From Methylophilus rhizosphaerae (GTDB lineage Bacteria; Pseudomonadota; Gammaproteobacteria; Burkholderiales; Methylophilaceae): 64,000 nucleotides of DNA. The stretch spans positions 434,001-498,000 of the forward strand of contig NZ_FNFX01000003.1 of NCBI RefSeq assembly GCF_900100975.1. The letters are read 5' to 3'. Shown one piece after another: positions 9,543 through 18,217 of the stretch. How positions within the stretch are numbered: the first letter of the stretch is position 1; every line of letters begins with the position of its first letter. A program made the position numbers and the translations under genes. The notes below the pieces were generated by a model. It made no database searches. It was not told where the DNA came from and saw only the letters and a list, made by a program, of their open reading frames with translations.

Positions 9543-9914
9543 CTAGCGTGACAGGATCAGCCAGACACTTAAGGCGGTTGCCGAAAGGCTGACAAATACA
9601 TTAACTGCGGGCGGTAGCCAGAACAGGTAGCCGCGCGGTTTTTCCTGGTCGCTCAACGTTTTACAGAAAATAATGAACTGGATTGCAGCCAGCAGTGCCG
9701 TAACCGCACCGGTCAGGATAAAGCCGACACCGATAAACAGGGATAGGGTACTTTGCGCATCTGGCAACGTGCTGTCATGGGCCATCAGTTTAATAAATAA
9801 CCCGAAGCGCTCAATCACAAACCCGAACCCCATCAGCGCAATTGCCGTACGCTGCCAGGCTAATAGTGTGCGTTCTGCCGCGAAGTAGACACGCGGATCA
9901 TCAAGGTAAGACAT
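9543..9914 (-). CDS. DUF202 family inner-membrane protein (YidH-like)
   Basis: 123-residue protein with the DUF202 signature near its N-terminus (A-A-E-R-T-L-L-A-W-Q-R-T) followed by three hydrophobic helices. Function of the family is not established. The start chosen is ATG 9914 (MSYLDDPRVYF), directly before the conserved region; ATG 9944 would add ten residues and cannot be excluded since neither has a strong ribosome site. Converges with the RND operon. Confidence 0.8.
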   Translation of the reverse strand: MSYLDDPRVYFAAERTLLAWQRTAIALMGFGFVIERFGLFIKLMAHDSTLPDAQSTLSLFIGVGFILTGAVTALLAAIQFIIFCKTLSDQEKPRGYLFWLPPAVNVFVSLSATALSVWLILSR

Positions 9915-10012
9915 TGGAAACACCCCAGAAATCGAGGTGGCCATTTTACGACTTAGGCAGGCGTTTTGCCTAGCCAAGTCGCAAAATGGATTAGCCGCGG
10001 GTTGTGGGGCGG

Positions 10013-10186
10013 TTAAGCGAACAGGCTGATGCCAAGCACCGCCATAATTGCAACGCCTATGGCCAGGATCAGAAAGATAAAGAAAAAGACTTTGGAAATG
10101 GTGGCTGCGCCAGATTCAATATTACGAAAGCCAAGCAGACCTGCAACAATGGAAATCACAAGAAACAGCAAAGCGTAATACAGCAT
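10013..10186 (-). CDS. DUF1328 small membrane protein (YtjA-like)
   Basis: 57-residue protein reading [20 protein letters not shown]... with two hydrophobic helices and the family phrase G-L-L-G-F-R-N-I. It matches the DUF1328/YtjA family of small inner-membrane proteins, often stress-induced; function unknown. A perfect ribosome site (AGGAGAT, 10194-10200 on the complement) lies 7 bases before the ATG. It reads towards the DUF202 gene, 98 bases away. The 217 bases upstream (to 10403) hold no gene that I can see. Confidence 0.85.
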   Translation of the reverse strand: MLYYALLFLVISIVAGLLGFRNIESGAATISKVFFFIFLILAIGVAIMAVLGISLFA

Positions 10187-10403
10187 GGGACTTATCTCCT
10201 GATTTTATTCAACGTAGGGAGATCATAAAAGGCGATATGCCTATTGGATATAGGCTGTTTACCGGATGGGCGGTAAGAATTAGCCTACGTTCTGCTTTGA
10301 AGATGTGGACGGTTGCAGCACAGGCCTGCTGTATATGCCAGTAGAGGGCATGGGTGATTGTTCCTTCTGACCAGCACGCTGCTATTGGGATGCTGGCGTT
10401 ATT

Positions 10404-11183
10404 TTAGGGGTGATGGAGGTCCAGTGTACTCAGCCGTTCCAGCTCCGAGACGTTTTCTGAGGAGTGGCATTCCAGCGTTCTCAGGCTTTTTTCGTCAAAC
10501 GTCAGTTTCTCTACCGTGTTGATATTGCTGGCAAATTTATTATCAAGTTCGCCACACTTCTGCGTTCTTCGGTTAACAAAATCCAGGTAATCCTTTTTGA
10601 TGAGTTGCTGCTGTGAAGCTGTCATCGAACTATCGTTCATCACTTGTGTATAAGCACTTCTGAGTCTGAGTTCAGATACACTCCATATGCTGAACACAAT
10701 GGTATGCCTTGAGGTGTCTATTTGTACTGGCTCTTGTGTCGTATGCGTTTCGGTTACGACGCTTCTGTGGACTCGGGGGTTCTTGGCTGCAGGTGACAGC
10801 GGGCGGGTATGCGTTTCCGTCACCGGCGACGCGGGTTCATCGTTTTCCTGATGTTGCTGGCGGGACACGTTGGATTCTGCCGGTGCAGCGCTGGCCGGCG
10901 CTTCCTCCGGTGCCGTGGTTTCTTCAGCGGTGGTGGCCACTATCCCGGCTGCCGGCTGGGTCTGAATACGTAACGGAGGCTCTTCCTCTTCGATCCTGCT
11001 ATGGTCTTGCGACAAGAGGGTCAGTAATATCACCCCGATCAGCGCGATGAGGATAAGGTTTATTTTGCCGATTTCAATGACTCCGCGCTCATGATCCGAA
11101 GACTTGGGACAGCAGGACTGATCTTGAGTAGCCCCACTATTTCCGCATTGATTCCATACGCTCTTGGATAAAAACAATCTCAT
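10404..11183 (-). CDS. Unrecognised single-pass membrane protein with Pro/Ala/Glu-rich linker
   Basis: 259 residues, not recognised. Residues 1-34 are polar with two cysteine-rich spots; a hydrophobic helix (about 40-58) is followed by a 90-residue linker rich in Pro, Ala, Glu and Thr, in which the phrase V-T-E-T-H-T occurs twice. The C-terminal 100 residues look folded and helical, with two cysteines (in T-Q-K-C-G and L-E-C-H). The layout (N-in, C-out, with a periplasmic C-terminal domain) resembles LprI- or TonB-like periplasmic proteins, but no family call is justified. Only a weak ribosome site precedes ATG 11183, so the true start is uncertain. Confidence 0.6.
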   Translation of the reverse strand: MRLFLSKSVWNQCGNSGATQDQSCCPKSSDHERGVIEIGKINLILIALIGVILLTLLSQDHSRIEEEEPPLRIQTQPAAGIVATTAEETTAPEEAPASAAPAESNVSRQQHQENDEPASPVTETHTRPLSPAAKNPRVHRSVVTETHTTQEPVQIDTSRHTIVFSIWSVSELRLRSAYTQVMNDSSMTASQQQLIKKDYLDFVNRRTQKCGELDNKFASNINTVEKLTFDEKSLRTLECHSSENVSELERLSTLDLHHP

Positions 11184-11272
11184 CCATTCAGTCCAGTATT
11201 TTTATCACAACTAAATATCAATGTAGCACAATGCCCTAAAATCGGTCAGTTTTCAATCATTCATGCCATTTC

Positions 11273-11296
11273 ACCCCGTTTTTGTGCATACGGGGT
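11273..11296. other. Short hairpin in the 11.2-11.4 kb gap
   Basis: Arms ACCCCGT (11273-11279) and ACGGGGT (11290-11296) with a 10-base loop, between two leftward genes. Neither side has a convincing T run, so it is only a possible weak terminator. The rest of the gap (11184-11375) is AT-rich and empty. Confidence 0.3.
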
Positions 11297-11375
11297 TGAT
11301 TTTGTGGCAACGCTGAAAAAATAATGGCATCGTAAAATCAGGCCATCTGGGATTAAGGCAAGCATTTGGCGGAAG

Positions 11376-11786
11376 TCATTCATCCTCACTAAAGGCATCA
11401 TGAAATTCTTCCGGTGCGACCACTTCTTTCATGCGCATTTTCTGTATGAACAGTACCCCTTCTCTGGTAATCTGGCTCCCACTGGACCGCCTGCCCTCAC
11501 GCACATCGCCATTCGCGGTCAGCGGGCGCCTGAATATTTCCTGGTGATAGCGCAGTGAAGCTTCGCCTATGCCTTTCCGTTTGCACTTTTCCAGATCCAG
11601 CACCGTGAGCAGGTAATACTCGATGCCGCTGGGCATTCTCACGCGCTTCAGGTCAATCACGCCCATGGGTTCCGTGCCCTGGAAGACGGAAATTTCCTCG
11701 CCGCTGTCATTCAGGCGGATGGAGTATGTCTGACCGTCTTTGGCCACAAATTCTTTTTGATGCATATGCGGGGTTCCTTTGTTCAT
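11376..11786 (-). CDS. Unrecognised protein, GNAT-like middle segment
   Basis: 136 residues from ATG 11786, which has AAGGA 8 bases upstream; ATG 11765 (MHQKEF) is the alternative, also with AAAGGA. A longer frame runs back into the symporter gene and is unlikely. The centre contains L-T-V-L-D-L followed by K-R-K-G-I-G-E-A-S, which resembles the acetyl-CoA loop of GNAT acetyltransferases (R/Q-x-x-G-x-G/A), but the leading R/Q is a Lys and the fold cannot be confirmed by eye. It follows the SSS symporter gene on the same strand by 100 bases and may be the last gene of that operon. Confidence 0.55.
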   Translation of the reverse strand: MNKGTPHMHQKEFVAKDGQTYSIRLNDSGEEISVFQGTEPMGVIDLKRVRMPSGIEYYLLTVLDLEKCKRKGIGEASLRYHQEIFRRPLTANGDVREGRRSSGSQITREGVLFIQKMRMKEVVAPEEFHDAFSEDE

Positions 11787-11886
11787 GACGCAATCCTTTG
11801 CATGCTGGTGGGGCTTGCATGGAAAAGAATGGGAGTAAGTATAGCCGTTTTGCCTGCAGGTGATGCGATGTCGTGCTAAAAAGCAG

Positions 11887-13356
11887 TCATGCCTTGTCTG
11901 CATCGCTCAAATTGCGGAATATCTGGTTAACCCTGGCCAAGTCCGGTGGGGTTTGCTTGACCCAGAAACTCAGGGCCAGGTAGATGGCCAGGTTAAAGGG
12001 CAGGGCAACCACGCCTGAAGTTAATCCATAAGGCAATTTAGAGGCGTAATACACTTCTAGCAAGACCGCCATTAGAAACCCTGCGCTCATGCTGCAGATG
12101 GCGGCATGCTTGTTGCCGCGTTTCCAGAACATGCCCAGGAACTGGGGAACGGAGAGTTGAATGATGCCTTGGTATGACAACACTGCCAGGGAGAATAATG
12201 CGGGGAGTTGCAGGCACGCCAGCCATGAGCAAAGCAGTGTGATGGCTAGCATGCATATCTTGGAAACAATAATCAGCCTGTGTGAAGACCTGACGCCCAG
12301 GCCCCTGAAAATATCGTTTGCAATTTGGGCACCGGTTGCCTGGATGTGGCCATCGATATGCCCCATGGAAGCTGCCATGACAATCATGCCGGCAAGGCCA
12401 AGCAGGATATATCCTCCCGCTTGTTTGGATACCAGGAACCAGACACCCTCCGGATCTGCCGCGACTTCCGGTAAGGCCGAAGCGAGCATGCAAAAGATCA
12501 GGAGTGATGTACAGAACATGAATGAGATCGGGACGGTATGGGCTGCTGAGCGCTTGAGGGTATTTACATCTTTGGCAGTGAACAGCCGCACAAAAATATA
12601 TGGCCAGCACCAGCCTCCCAAGGTGCCTGTGACCACAATCGAGAACAAGTAAAGCGGTCCTTCATCATCCCCGAATCCGGATAAATGAAAACGGGATTCC
12701 GGCAGTGAATCGAACCCGATCCCCTGGGCAAAGACTAGCCACAGAATCAGTCCAATCAGCATCATCGTCCCGAATATATAGGAAACGATACCTTGGTAAT
12801 AATCCGAGATCACCACCCCGTTCATGCCGATTTTGATCGTCCAGATCTGCCGCAGGGCAATCACCATGACGCCCGTAAAAACGGATTGGGAGAATGAGAG
12901 CGATCCTAGGGAAAGAAATTTAAATATCTCCCCCAGGGCTTGCATGCTCAGGATAAGCATAGGGATGCCGGAAATGATGCCAATGGCCGCCGTGATGATG
13001 CGGATATTGTTTGAGTTATAGCGCAAGGCAAAGAAATCGGGCTGCGTTTTGAGGTCGTACTGCTTGCCCCATGCCCATACCGGCCTGGCCATGATGTACA
13101 TGAGTATCAGGGTGAGCAGGCTGTAATTCAGCACGTAAAAGCTCATGACACCATTCATGACTGCCATGCTGCCCCATGCGGTGAACATCGCACCTGGATA
13201 CCAGGTGTTCAGCAGGGACATTGTCTGGTATTTGGTACCAAACGATCGATTGCCAATGGCGTAGTTTGAGAAGTTAAAGGACTCAGCCCCAATGCGTTGC
13301 AGAATGCATACAAGTACGACTAATGAGATCGACAGGATGCCGAAGGTGACTATCAT
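11887..13356 (-). CDS. Sodium:solute symporter (SSS family)
   Basis: 489-residue membrane carrier with about 13 hydrophobic helices. The early Y-A-I-G-N-R-S-F stretch and W-Y-P-G-A-M-F-T-A-W-G are typical of SSS carriers (PutP/PanF/MctP group), which bring organic acids, amino acids or similar solutes in with sodium. It starts 6 bases after a small DUF3311-like gene, the usual companion in this group. A close paralogue of both genes lies at 22.7-23.4 kb, where the carrier is truncated. The substrate is not readable. It belongs to an operon headed by an XRE-PAS regulator, so the signal sensed and the solute carried may be related. Confidence 0.9.
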   Translation of the reverse strand: MIVTFGILSISLVVLVCILQRIGAESFNFSNYAIGNRSFGTKYQTMSLLNTWYPGAMFTAWGSMAVMNGVMSFYVLNYSLLTLILMYIMARPVWAWGKQYDLKTQPDFFALRYNSNNIRIITAAIGIISGIPMLILSMQALGEIFKFLSLGSLSFSQSVFTGVMVIALRQIWTIKIGMNGVVISDYYQGIVSYIFGTMMLIGLILWLVFAQGIGFDSLPESRFHLSGFGDDEGPLYLFSIVVTGTLGGWCWPYIFVRLFTAKDVNTLKRSAAHTVPISFMFCTSLLIFCMLASALPEVAADPEGVWFLVSKQAGGYILLGLAGMIVMAASMGHIDGHIQATGAQIANDIFRGLGVRSSHRLIIVSKICMLAITLLCSWLACLQLPALFSLAVLSYQGIIQLSVPQFLGMFWKRGNKHAAICSMSAGFLMAVLLEVYYASKLPYGLTSGVVALPFNLAIYLALSFWVKQTPPDLARVNQIFRNLSDADKA

Positions 13357-13362
13357 GGTTTA

Positions 13363-13557
13363 TCAGCCTTCGGCATGATTGGCGTAAATCACGCTTAAGC
13401 CACAGGAAGCGCTGACAAATAGAAAGTAAATCAGCGTGAGGGGCAAGCCTCCTATCCTGGTTCTTTCATCCAGAACCAGATAAAAGGGTGGGAATAAAGT
13501 AATTATCCCGTTGATGGAAAACCAAGCCTTGATTAAAAATTGATGATTAATGCCCAC
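13363..13557 (-). CDS. DUF3311-like small membrane protein
   Basis: 64 residues, two hydrophobic helices, with G-L-P-L-T-L-I-Y-F in the second. Such proteins sit directly before SSS carriers and are thought to be small accessory subunits. It is 26 bases after the XRE-PAS regulator stop and 6 bases before the symporter. It is paralogous to the 71-residue protein at 22709-22924 (shared I-T-L-x-P-P, G-L-P and I-Y-F positions). Confidence 0.75.
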   Translation of the reverse strand: MGINHQFLIKAWFSINGIITLFPPFYLVLDERTRIGGLPLTLIYFLFVSASCGLSVIYANHAEG

Positions 13558-13582
13558 TTTTCCATTCCATCCCAGTCAGCCT

Positions 13583-14953
13583 TTATGTAAATACCAGCAG
13601 CATAGAAACATCAATGTCGGAAGCGGTTGATCCAATCACCTGGATGTCCACTTTACGATGTTGTGTTTCATCGCTTCCGTTGATTAATAACCTGCCCTCT
13701 ATACGCCTGGCGTCCCCTAATTCGTTTATTTCCAGAATCTTGCTGGCAGTTTCATGATCGAAAATCGTAGTCAGCGGCAGGTCTTTTATCTGCGGATGCT
13801 TGATTCCCGATAATGAGGCAAACCTGTCATTGACGCGTTGGATACCTGCCTCGTTAAATGCAACCACCCCAAAAGAATTTTGCTGGTACAGGCGCTGGAG
13901 TTGCTCATGGCTTCTTCTCAGCCTTCTTTCGGTCTGTTTTAAATCTGTAATGTCCTGGTTGACTTCAATGGCACCAATAATCTTTCCCTCCGGATTGATG
14001 AGCGGTGTCGCATACATGATGATGCTACGTGGTACGCCATCAAATGCCTCAATGTTGACTACTTCAGCCTCGCTGATTTCACCGGTTTTTACCGCTCTTG
14101 CCAGGGTCCAGTCATCTTTTGTTAATGCTTGCCCGCTTTTTTCCCAGGTGCCTTTGTACAAGCCATAGTTTTCTAATCCTACATATTTGGCGCCTCCCCA
14201 GATCCTGATGACTTCCGGGTTGGCCAGGTTAATGACGCCGTTCTCGTCGGCCCCCCACAAGCCAACCGGGATGGTTTCTATAATTTTCCGCATCATGTAT
14301 TCACTGCGCTCCAACGCAAATTCGGCTTTTTTGCGTTCAGTGATGTCTGCGGTCACCCCAATGACCCGCAAAGGTATATTTTGCGGGTCAAGTACCAGCT
14401 TTGCCCGCGATGCAAACCATTGTTCGCCAGAGTCGGGGGCTTCTGTTTTGAAGTCCCATAAATAGCCATTCTGGCTGGTAAATAATTCAATCAACTCCTC
14501 CAGTGGCAAGGAAGCAAAGGGCGCAAACCTCTCCCGAATGGTGTCAGGCCGGCGACCAAATACAGACTCTGCATTGTCAGAGAAAGTGAAGGTGCCGGTA
14601 AGCGCATTCCACTCCCAGTTAATAATCTGGGCCATCTCAAGCGCGGTCTTCATCCTGGCCTCATTCAGCATGATCCTGTCCAGGTACTCCCGGCGTAAAT
14701 CTGACTCCGTTTCGCTTTCGGGTACTGCTGTACTCGCAGTGCGGATGGCCTCATCGCCATAACGCAACCAGATCCAGTTCACCTCCAGGAAAGTGGCTAA
14801 TGCCAGCAAGTTGTCATATTCAATCTCCCCCCCTTTGGTCCATCGGTGAACTGATGGTGGTGAAGTATTAATCGCCTGGGCAACTTGCGCCAATGTGAGT
14901 TTTTTTTGCTCCATGAGCGCCTTCAGGCGGTCCGGAAATCCATTCTTTTTCAT
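13583..14953 (-). CDS. XRE-type HTH regulator with three PAS domains
   Basis: 456 residues. Residues about 5-60 form a helix-turn-helix of the XRE/Cro type (L-T-L-A-Q-V-A-Q-A-I-N-T-S-P-P-S-V-H-R-W). Three PAS/PAC modules follow, each ending in the D-I-T-[ED] phrase typical of PAC motifs (about residues 200 and 325), the third running to the C-terminus. There is no kinase, GGDEF or sigma-54 domain, so it is a one-component sensor-regulator. ATG 14953 has TAGGG 6 bases upstream; ATG 14959 is the alternative. It is divergent from the cupin/520-residue/porin operon and leads the symporter operon, so it probably controls both. Confidence 0.82.
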   Translation of the reverse strand: MKKNGFPDRLKALMEQKKLTLAQVAQAINTSPPSVHRWTKGGEIEYDNLLALATFLEVNWIWLRYGDEAIRTASTAVPESETESDLRREYLDRIMLNEARMKTALEMAQIINWEWNALTGTFTFSDNAESVFGRRPDTIRERFAPFASLPLEELIELFTSQNGYLWDFKTEAPDSGEQWFASRAKLVLDPQNIPLRVIGVTADITERKKAEFALERSEYMMRKIIETIPVGLWGADENGVINLANPEVIRIWGGAKYVGLENYGLYKGTWEKSGQALTKDDWTLARAVKTGEISEAEVVNIEAFDGVPRSIIMYATPLINPEGKIIGAIEVNQDITDLKQTERRLRRSHEQLQRLYQQNSFGVVAFNEAGIQRVNDRFASLSGIKHPQIKDLPLTTIFDHETASKILEINELGDARRIEGRLLINGSDETQHRKVDIQVIGSTASDIDVSMLLVFT

Positions 14954-14968
14954 GTGCATCCCTAAGAT

Positions 14969-15003
14969 ACAGGTCGTTTTACAGGTACCCGAATGGATAC
15001 CTG
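14969..15003. promoter_or_regulatory. Candidate operator upstream of the XRE-PAS gene
   Basis: Inverted repeat with arms CAGGTA (14982-14987) and TACCTG (14998-15003), plus a further direct ACAGGT copy at 14969-14974, 12 bases before the one at 14981. It lies 15-50 bases upstream of the regulator's start and fits an autoregulatory site for the XRE domain. Inferred from symmetry and position only. Confidence 0.4.
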
Positions 15004-15070
15004 ATTCAATCAAAACCGATCTTAACATGCCTCTAAATTCTAAAAACGAATCTCATTTGTTACTTTACAC

Positions 15071-15111
15071 GTAATTTATAACTTGACAAGTAATTTATTT
15101 CAGCCTATAAA
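15071..15111 (+). promoter_or_regulatory. Sigma-70 promoter with flanking direct repeats for the cupin operon
   Basis: TTGACA at 15083-15088 and TATAAA at 15106-15111 with an ideal 17-base spacer. GTAATTTAT occurs twice (15071-15079 and 15090-15098), 19 bases apart, on either side of the -35 box, a good place for a regulator to bind. The start of transcription would be near 15118, leaving a leader of about 80 bases before the cupin gene. Confidence 0.7.
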
Positions 15112-15199
15112 TGCCACCGTCGAAGCAAACGCTGAAACAGAACGTAGTTTTTTCTTGGTGGTAACTACATTTTTTGACTCTTTTATAGACGGAGATATG

Positions 15200-15640
15200 A
15201 TGAAAAATACATTATTAATCAATGCATTAATCGTTGCATTCGGGATGGGTGGTGCAGTATCAGGCTATGCCCATGGCGGCGATGTTAAGCAAGAAGAGAA
15301 GCAACTGAAGTTCATTAAAAATGGCGGTAAGACGCCCGTTAAAACACAACTGGAACAAGGCATTAATGCTTATTTTGACGACGTAGTGGGTTCAGGCGAT
15401 GCGCAGGCGCCCATTTCATGCGGCCTGTTCCGTATCGAAAAAGGCAATCCGCTCGTGTACTTGTATGACTATGACGACATCAAGTATGTCATCAGCGGTT
15501 CAATCACTTTCTCGGATGGCCAGCAAACTGTTGAAGGTAAAAAGGGCGACGTACTGTTTTTCCCCAAAGGGGCAAAAATCACCTTTTCTACCAAATCTAG
15601 CGGCCTGGCCTGGGCATGTGGTCAAAGAAAACTGTTTTAA
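15200..15640 (+). CDS. Secreted cupin-domain protein (EutQ-like barrel)
   Basis: 146 residues. The start is ATG 15200, 5 bases after GGAGA (15191-15195); the upstream extension covers the promoter and is not coding. Residues 1-21 are a signal peptide (…SGYAHG). The rest is a single cupin barrel with Y-V-I-S-G-S-I-T-F, G-D-V-L-F-F-P-K-G and F-S-T-K-S-S-G-L-A-W, closest by eye to the EutQ/DUF861 cupins. Few His residues are present in the usual metal motif, so metal-dependent catalysis is doubtful; ligand binding is more likely. First gene of a three-gene operon with a secreted 520-residue protein and a porin. Confidence 0.8.
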   Translation: MKNTLLINALIVAFGMGGAVSGYAHGGDVKQEEKQLKFIKNGGKTPVKTQLEQGINAYFDDVVGSGDAQAPISCGLFRIEKGNPLVYLYDYDDIKYVISGSITFSDGQQTVEGKKGDVLFFPKGAKITFSTKSSGLAWACGQRKLF

Positions 15641-15685
15641 CTCTTAACTCATTTATCTAAAAAAAATCGATCAGGAGATGAAGAA

Positions 15686-17248
15686 ATGAGTAAGAGAAAG
15701 CAACAGTTAATGGCTGCCTTCTCCTTCTGCCTTGGCGTTAGCCAGACGCATGCAGGGGGGGCGGGTGTAAATCTGCAAGACTTAACCAACGGCGATCCAT
15801 TTTTCTATACGAGCGATATTAATATCGCGCCAGGTGACAAGATGGAGAAGGTTTTAGGTGCTGGACGGCCAAATAAAACGCACTCCGGCATCCCGCACTT
15901 GCCGGTGTATTTCGGCTACATGAATACGAACTCGACATACCGGTTTGTAAACGTGAACGAACAGGTATTCACCATGATTGGTGAAGGGAAGCATGGCCTT
16001 TGGCGAGCACAAGAATCTGGTTTTGTGCGGGAATACCTCAAAAAAGGCCAGAAAGGGCTACCTGTTGATAGCGACCTGATGGCTGCCCAAAACCAGAAAA
16101 TGATCAATGAACAATATGCAGCACGTTTACCTGATGAAAGCTGGGGAGGATACAAATACCCGGATCAGAAAATATCTGCTGATGGTACGTTGAATTTCAT
16201 TGATCTGCCCATTACCCACCCTAAATACCAGGGCAAGTACGATAGCCATACGCCTATCGACTTGCCCACATGGTATTGCACGATGTCGGAGAGTGACTAC
16301 CCCTATGCCCAGCAGGCGATGAACTTTGCTTTCGCCCAGGAGGTGGCTAACAAAATTGGCCCGCTGGGGAAACGTGCCGGCCTGGATGTGAAGGAAAACT
16401 ATACCAAGGTCATTAGGTTGAAACATTTTTCCGATGCAAGTGCATGGGTCAATATCGGCCAGGAAGGTAAAAATCAATTACATGCCAAGTGGACAGCAAT
16501 CAATGCTGATAAAACCAGGGCTGAGTTTTATGTGGTTGAGCGCAATTTCTTTAACCGCCCCTTCCTGTTTGTGATGGCTGTATTTGACAATGAGGATAAT
16601 CAGGACTTCCGGTACATCAGGCCAGATGGGGCCTATTACGAGGCTATCAAGACGCGCATTAATCCGGCTGAGGTGAAAACAGAGGTCACCTCGCAGCCAA
16701 GATTCTGGCTGAATGATGGCTCACTATCTAAAGCTGTCGGTTTACCGGTTTATGGCGTACACCATCCAGATCGTGCCGCTTACGATGCGGGTGGTGCTTG
16801 TCCGCTCAAAGGTGGCGACTGGGGCAGATATCCCAATGTCTCCGGCGGCTCCGGCTGGCCAACCCAGTATGAGGAAGTGACCCCGCTGTGTGATGCAGTA
16901 CTCGTGGATATTAAATTCACAACAAACCTGGATGGCCGCGATTGGCGTGATCCCAATAAATACCTGGCAAATGCGGGTAAGGGCACTCAAAGCATCGTCT
17001 ACAAGATGCAACCTGGCAAGTATGGTGAATTCACTGATCCATACAACAAAAAACGGGGCGCGATGAATGGCGAAAGTATGAATGTGCCAGACACGCTGAC
17101 GTTGACTTTTCCTGCCGTAAGTAAACCAGTCGATTATGTTCAGCCACCACAGTTGCTGGGACAAGCTGGGCCAGTACCCACTGAATTATCCACATGCCGT
17201 CCGGTGATTAACCAGGCATCTTTTGACAAGGGAGTGATAACAAAATGA
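15686..17248 (+). CDS. Unrecognised 520-residue secreted protein
   Basis: I do not recognise this family. Residues 1-23 are a signal peptide ending T-H-A/G-G. The mature part is rich in aromatic residues, Asn and Gly, with no membrane helices or repeats. Four cysteines (198 in W-Y-C-T-M, 372, 402 and 504) could form two disulfides, as expected in the periplasm. Other notable spots are H-H-P-D-R (near 356), G-G-D-W-G-R-Y-P (near 377) and T-N-L-D-G-R-D-W-R-D-P. It has a good ribosome site (AGGAG, 15673-15677) and its stop overlaps the porin start by 4 bases. Neighbours suggest a role in binding or processing a solute that enters through the porin. Confidence 0.85.
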   Translation: MSKRKQQLMAAFSFCLGVSQTHAGGAGVNLQDLTNGDPFFYTSDINIAPGDKMEKVLGAGRPNKTHSGIPHLPVYFGYMNTNSTYRFVNVNEQVFTMIGEGKHGLWRAQESGFVREYLKKGQKGLPVDSDLMAAQNQKMINEQYAARLPDESWGGYKYPDQKISADGTLNFIDLPITHPKYQGKYDSHTPIDLPTWYCTMSESDYPYAQQAMNFAFAQEVANKIGPLGKRAGLDVKENYTKVIRLKHFSDASAWVNIGQEGKNQLHAKWTAINADKTRAEFYVVERNFFNRPFLFVMAVFDNEDNQDFRYIRPDGAYYEAIKTRINPAEVKTEVTSQPRFWLNDGSLSKAVGLPVYGVHHPDRAAYDAGGACPLKGGDWGRYPNVSGGSGWPTQYEEVTPLCDAVLVDIKFTTNLDGRDWRDPNKYLANAGKGTQSIVYKMQPGKYGEFTDPYNKKRGAMNGESMNVPDTLTLTFPAVSKPVDYVQPPQLLGQAGPVPTELSTCRPVINQASFDKGVITK

Positions 17249-18144
17249 AAAGCAAATTAAGCTGTTTGTTGTATGTGGCGCTTTCTGCTTTTGCTGCAAC
17301 GAATGCCAATGCAGACCAGGCAGCAGAATATGGTGCCGCAGAAGGTATGGTTGAAACAGGGCCGGTAAAGGCTGCCAAACAATCAATGGATATCGCGCAA
17401 TACCTGGATGGGGATGAGTTCCTGGGAGGTAAATTCTCGACCTGGATTGAACTCGCTTCGGACTATGTTTATCGAGGTACTTCTGAAACCAGGGATGGTA
17501 AGGTTCCTTCAACTAAGGTTGCAATTACCTGGACCCATTCCAGTGGCGTATATCTTGGCTTGTATAGTGCCAATAACTTATTTCCTGGCAATGGGCCAAG
17601 AAATAATAACCCTGACATCAATGCGCTTTGGGGGCCATATATCGGATATAGCACCAAAGATATTGCTGGTACCGGCATTAACTATAACGGGATGATTTTC
17701 CAGTATATGTATCCTGGATCGAGCCCAAATAACTATGCAGAAATGTTTAACTACATAGACAAGCAATATGGAAAGTGGAATTTGAAGTTTGAATATACAC
17801 CGACTATTAGTGACTGGTTCGGTGTTAAGAGCCTCAGGTCACACAATGTAGCATTTCTGCCCAGTTATAGCCTGCCCTATGGCGTCACTTTGTCAGGGGG
17901 CGTAGGTTACCAATGGTTTAAAAATGACGGTCCAAAAATTGACTACAACGGCGATGGTCATCAAGACCTGAACTGGTGGCACTGGAACGTGGGTGTTAAC
18001 CGCAAGGTATTTGGCTATCTGGTAGATTTACGCTACCACGATACCAACATCAAAAAAGGTGAGCACGATCTATATGGTAATACTGACGCAAGCTGGCATA
18101 CCGTTAATCCACGTTTTGTGATTGCGGTATCCAAATCATTCTAG
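17245..18144 (+). CDS. TorF-family outer membrane porin (TIGR02001-like)
   Basis: 299 residues with signal peptide (cleavage near N-A-N-A/D-Q, residue 24) and a barrel domain beginning near residue 62. The phrase L-A-S-D-Y-V-Y-R-G-T-S is the hallmark of the TorF/gcw_chp family of putative porins; alternating hydrophobic strands continue to a C-terminal Phe (S-K-S-F), the outer-membrane insertion signal. It overlaps the 520-residue protein gene (ATGA), so the two are co-translated. A clear terminator follows. A specific substrate is unknown; the operon as a whole looks like an uptake or binding system. Confidence 0.88.
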   Translation: MKSKLSCLLYVALSAFAATNANADQAAEYGAAEGMVETGPVKAAKQSMDIAQYLDGDEFLGGKFSTWIELASDYVYRGTSETRDGKVPSTKVAITWTHSSGVYLGLYSANNLFPGNGPRNNNPDINALWGPYIGYSTKDIAGTGINYNGMIFQYMYPGSSPNNYAEMFNYIDKQYGKWNLKFEYTPTISDWFGVKSLRSHNVAFLPSYSLPYGVTLSGGVGYQWFKNDGPKIDYNGDGHQDLNWWHWNVGVNRKVFGYLVDLRYHDTNIKKGEHDLYGNTDASWHTVNPRFVIAVSKSF

Positions 18145-18191
18145 ATTTAATTTGTTGTAACTTGCATACCCTGGACATTCTCCTAGTCCTC

Positions 18192-18217
18192 ATCCCTCCT
18201 GATGGAGGGATTTTTTT
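18192..18217 (+). terminator. Intrinsic terminator of the cupin/porin operon
   Basis: Stem ATCCCTCC (18192-18199) with GGAGGGAT (18204-18211), loop TGAT, followed by seven T (18211-18217). A textbook rho-independent terminator 48 bases after the porin stop. The remaining gap to the copA promoter (18218-18450) holds no gene; a small palindrome GGTAT-CAA-TACC lies near 18380. Confidence 0.9.
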
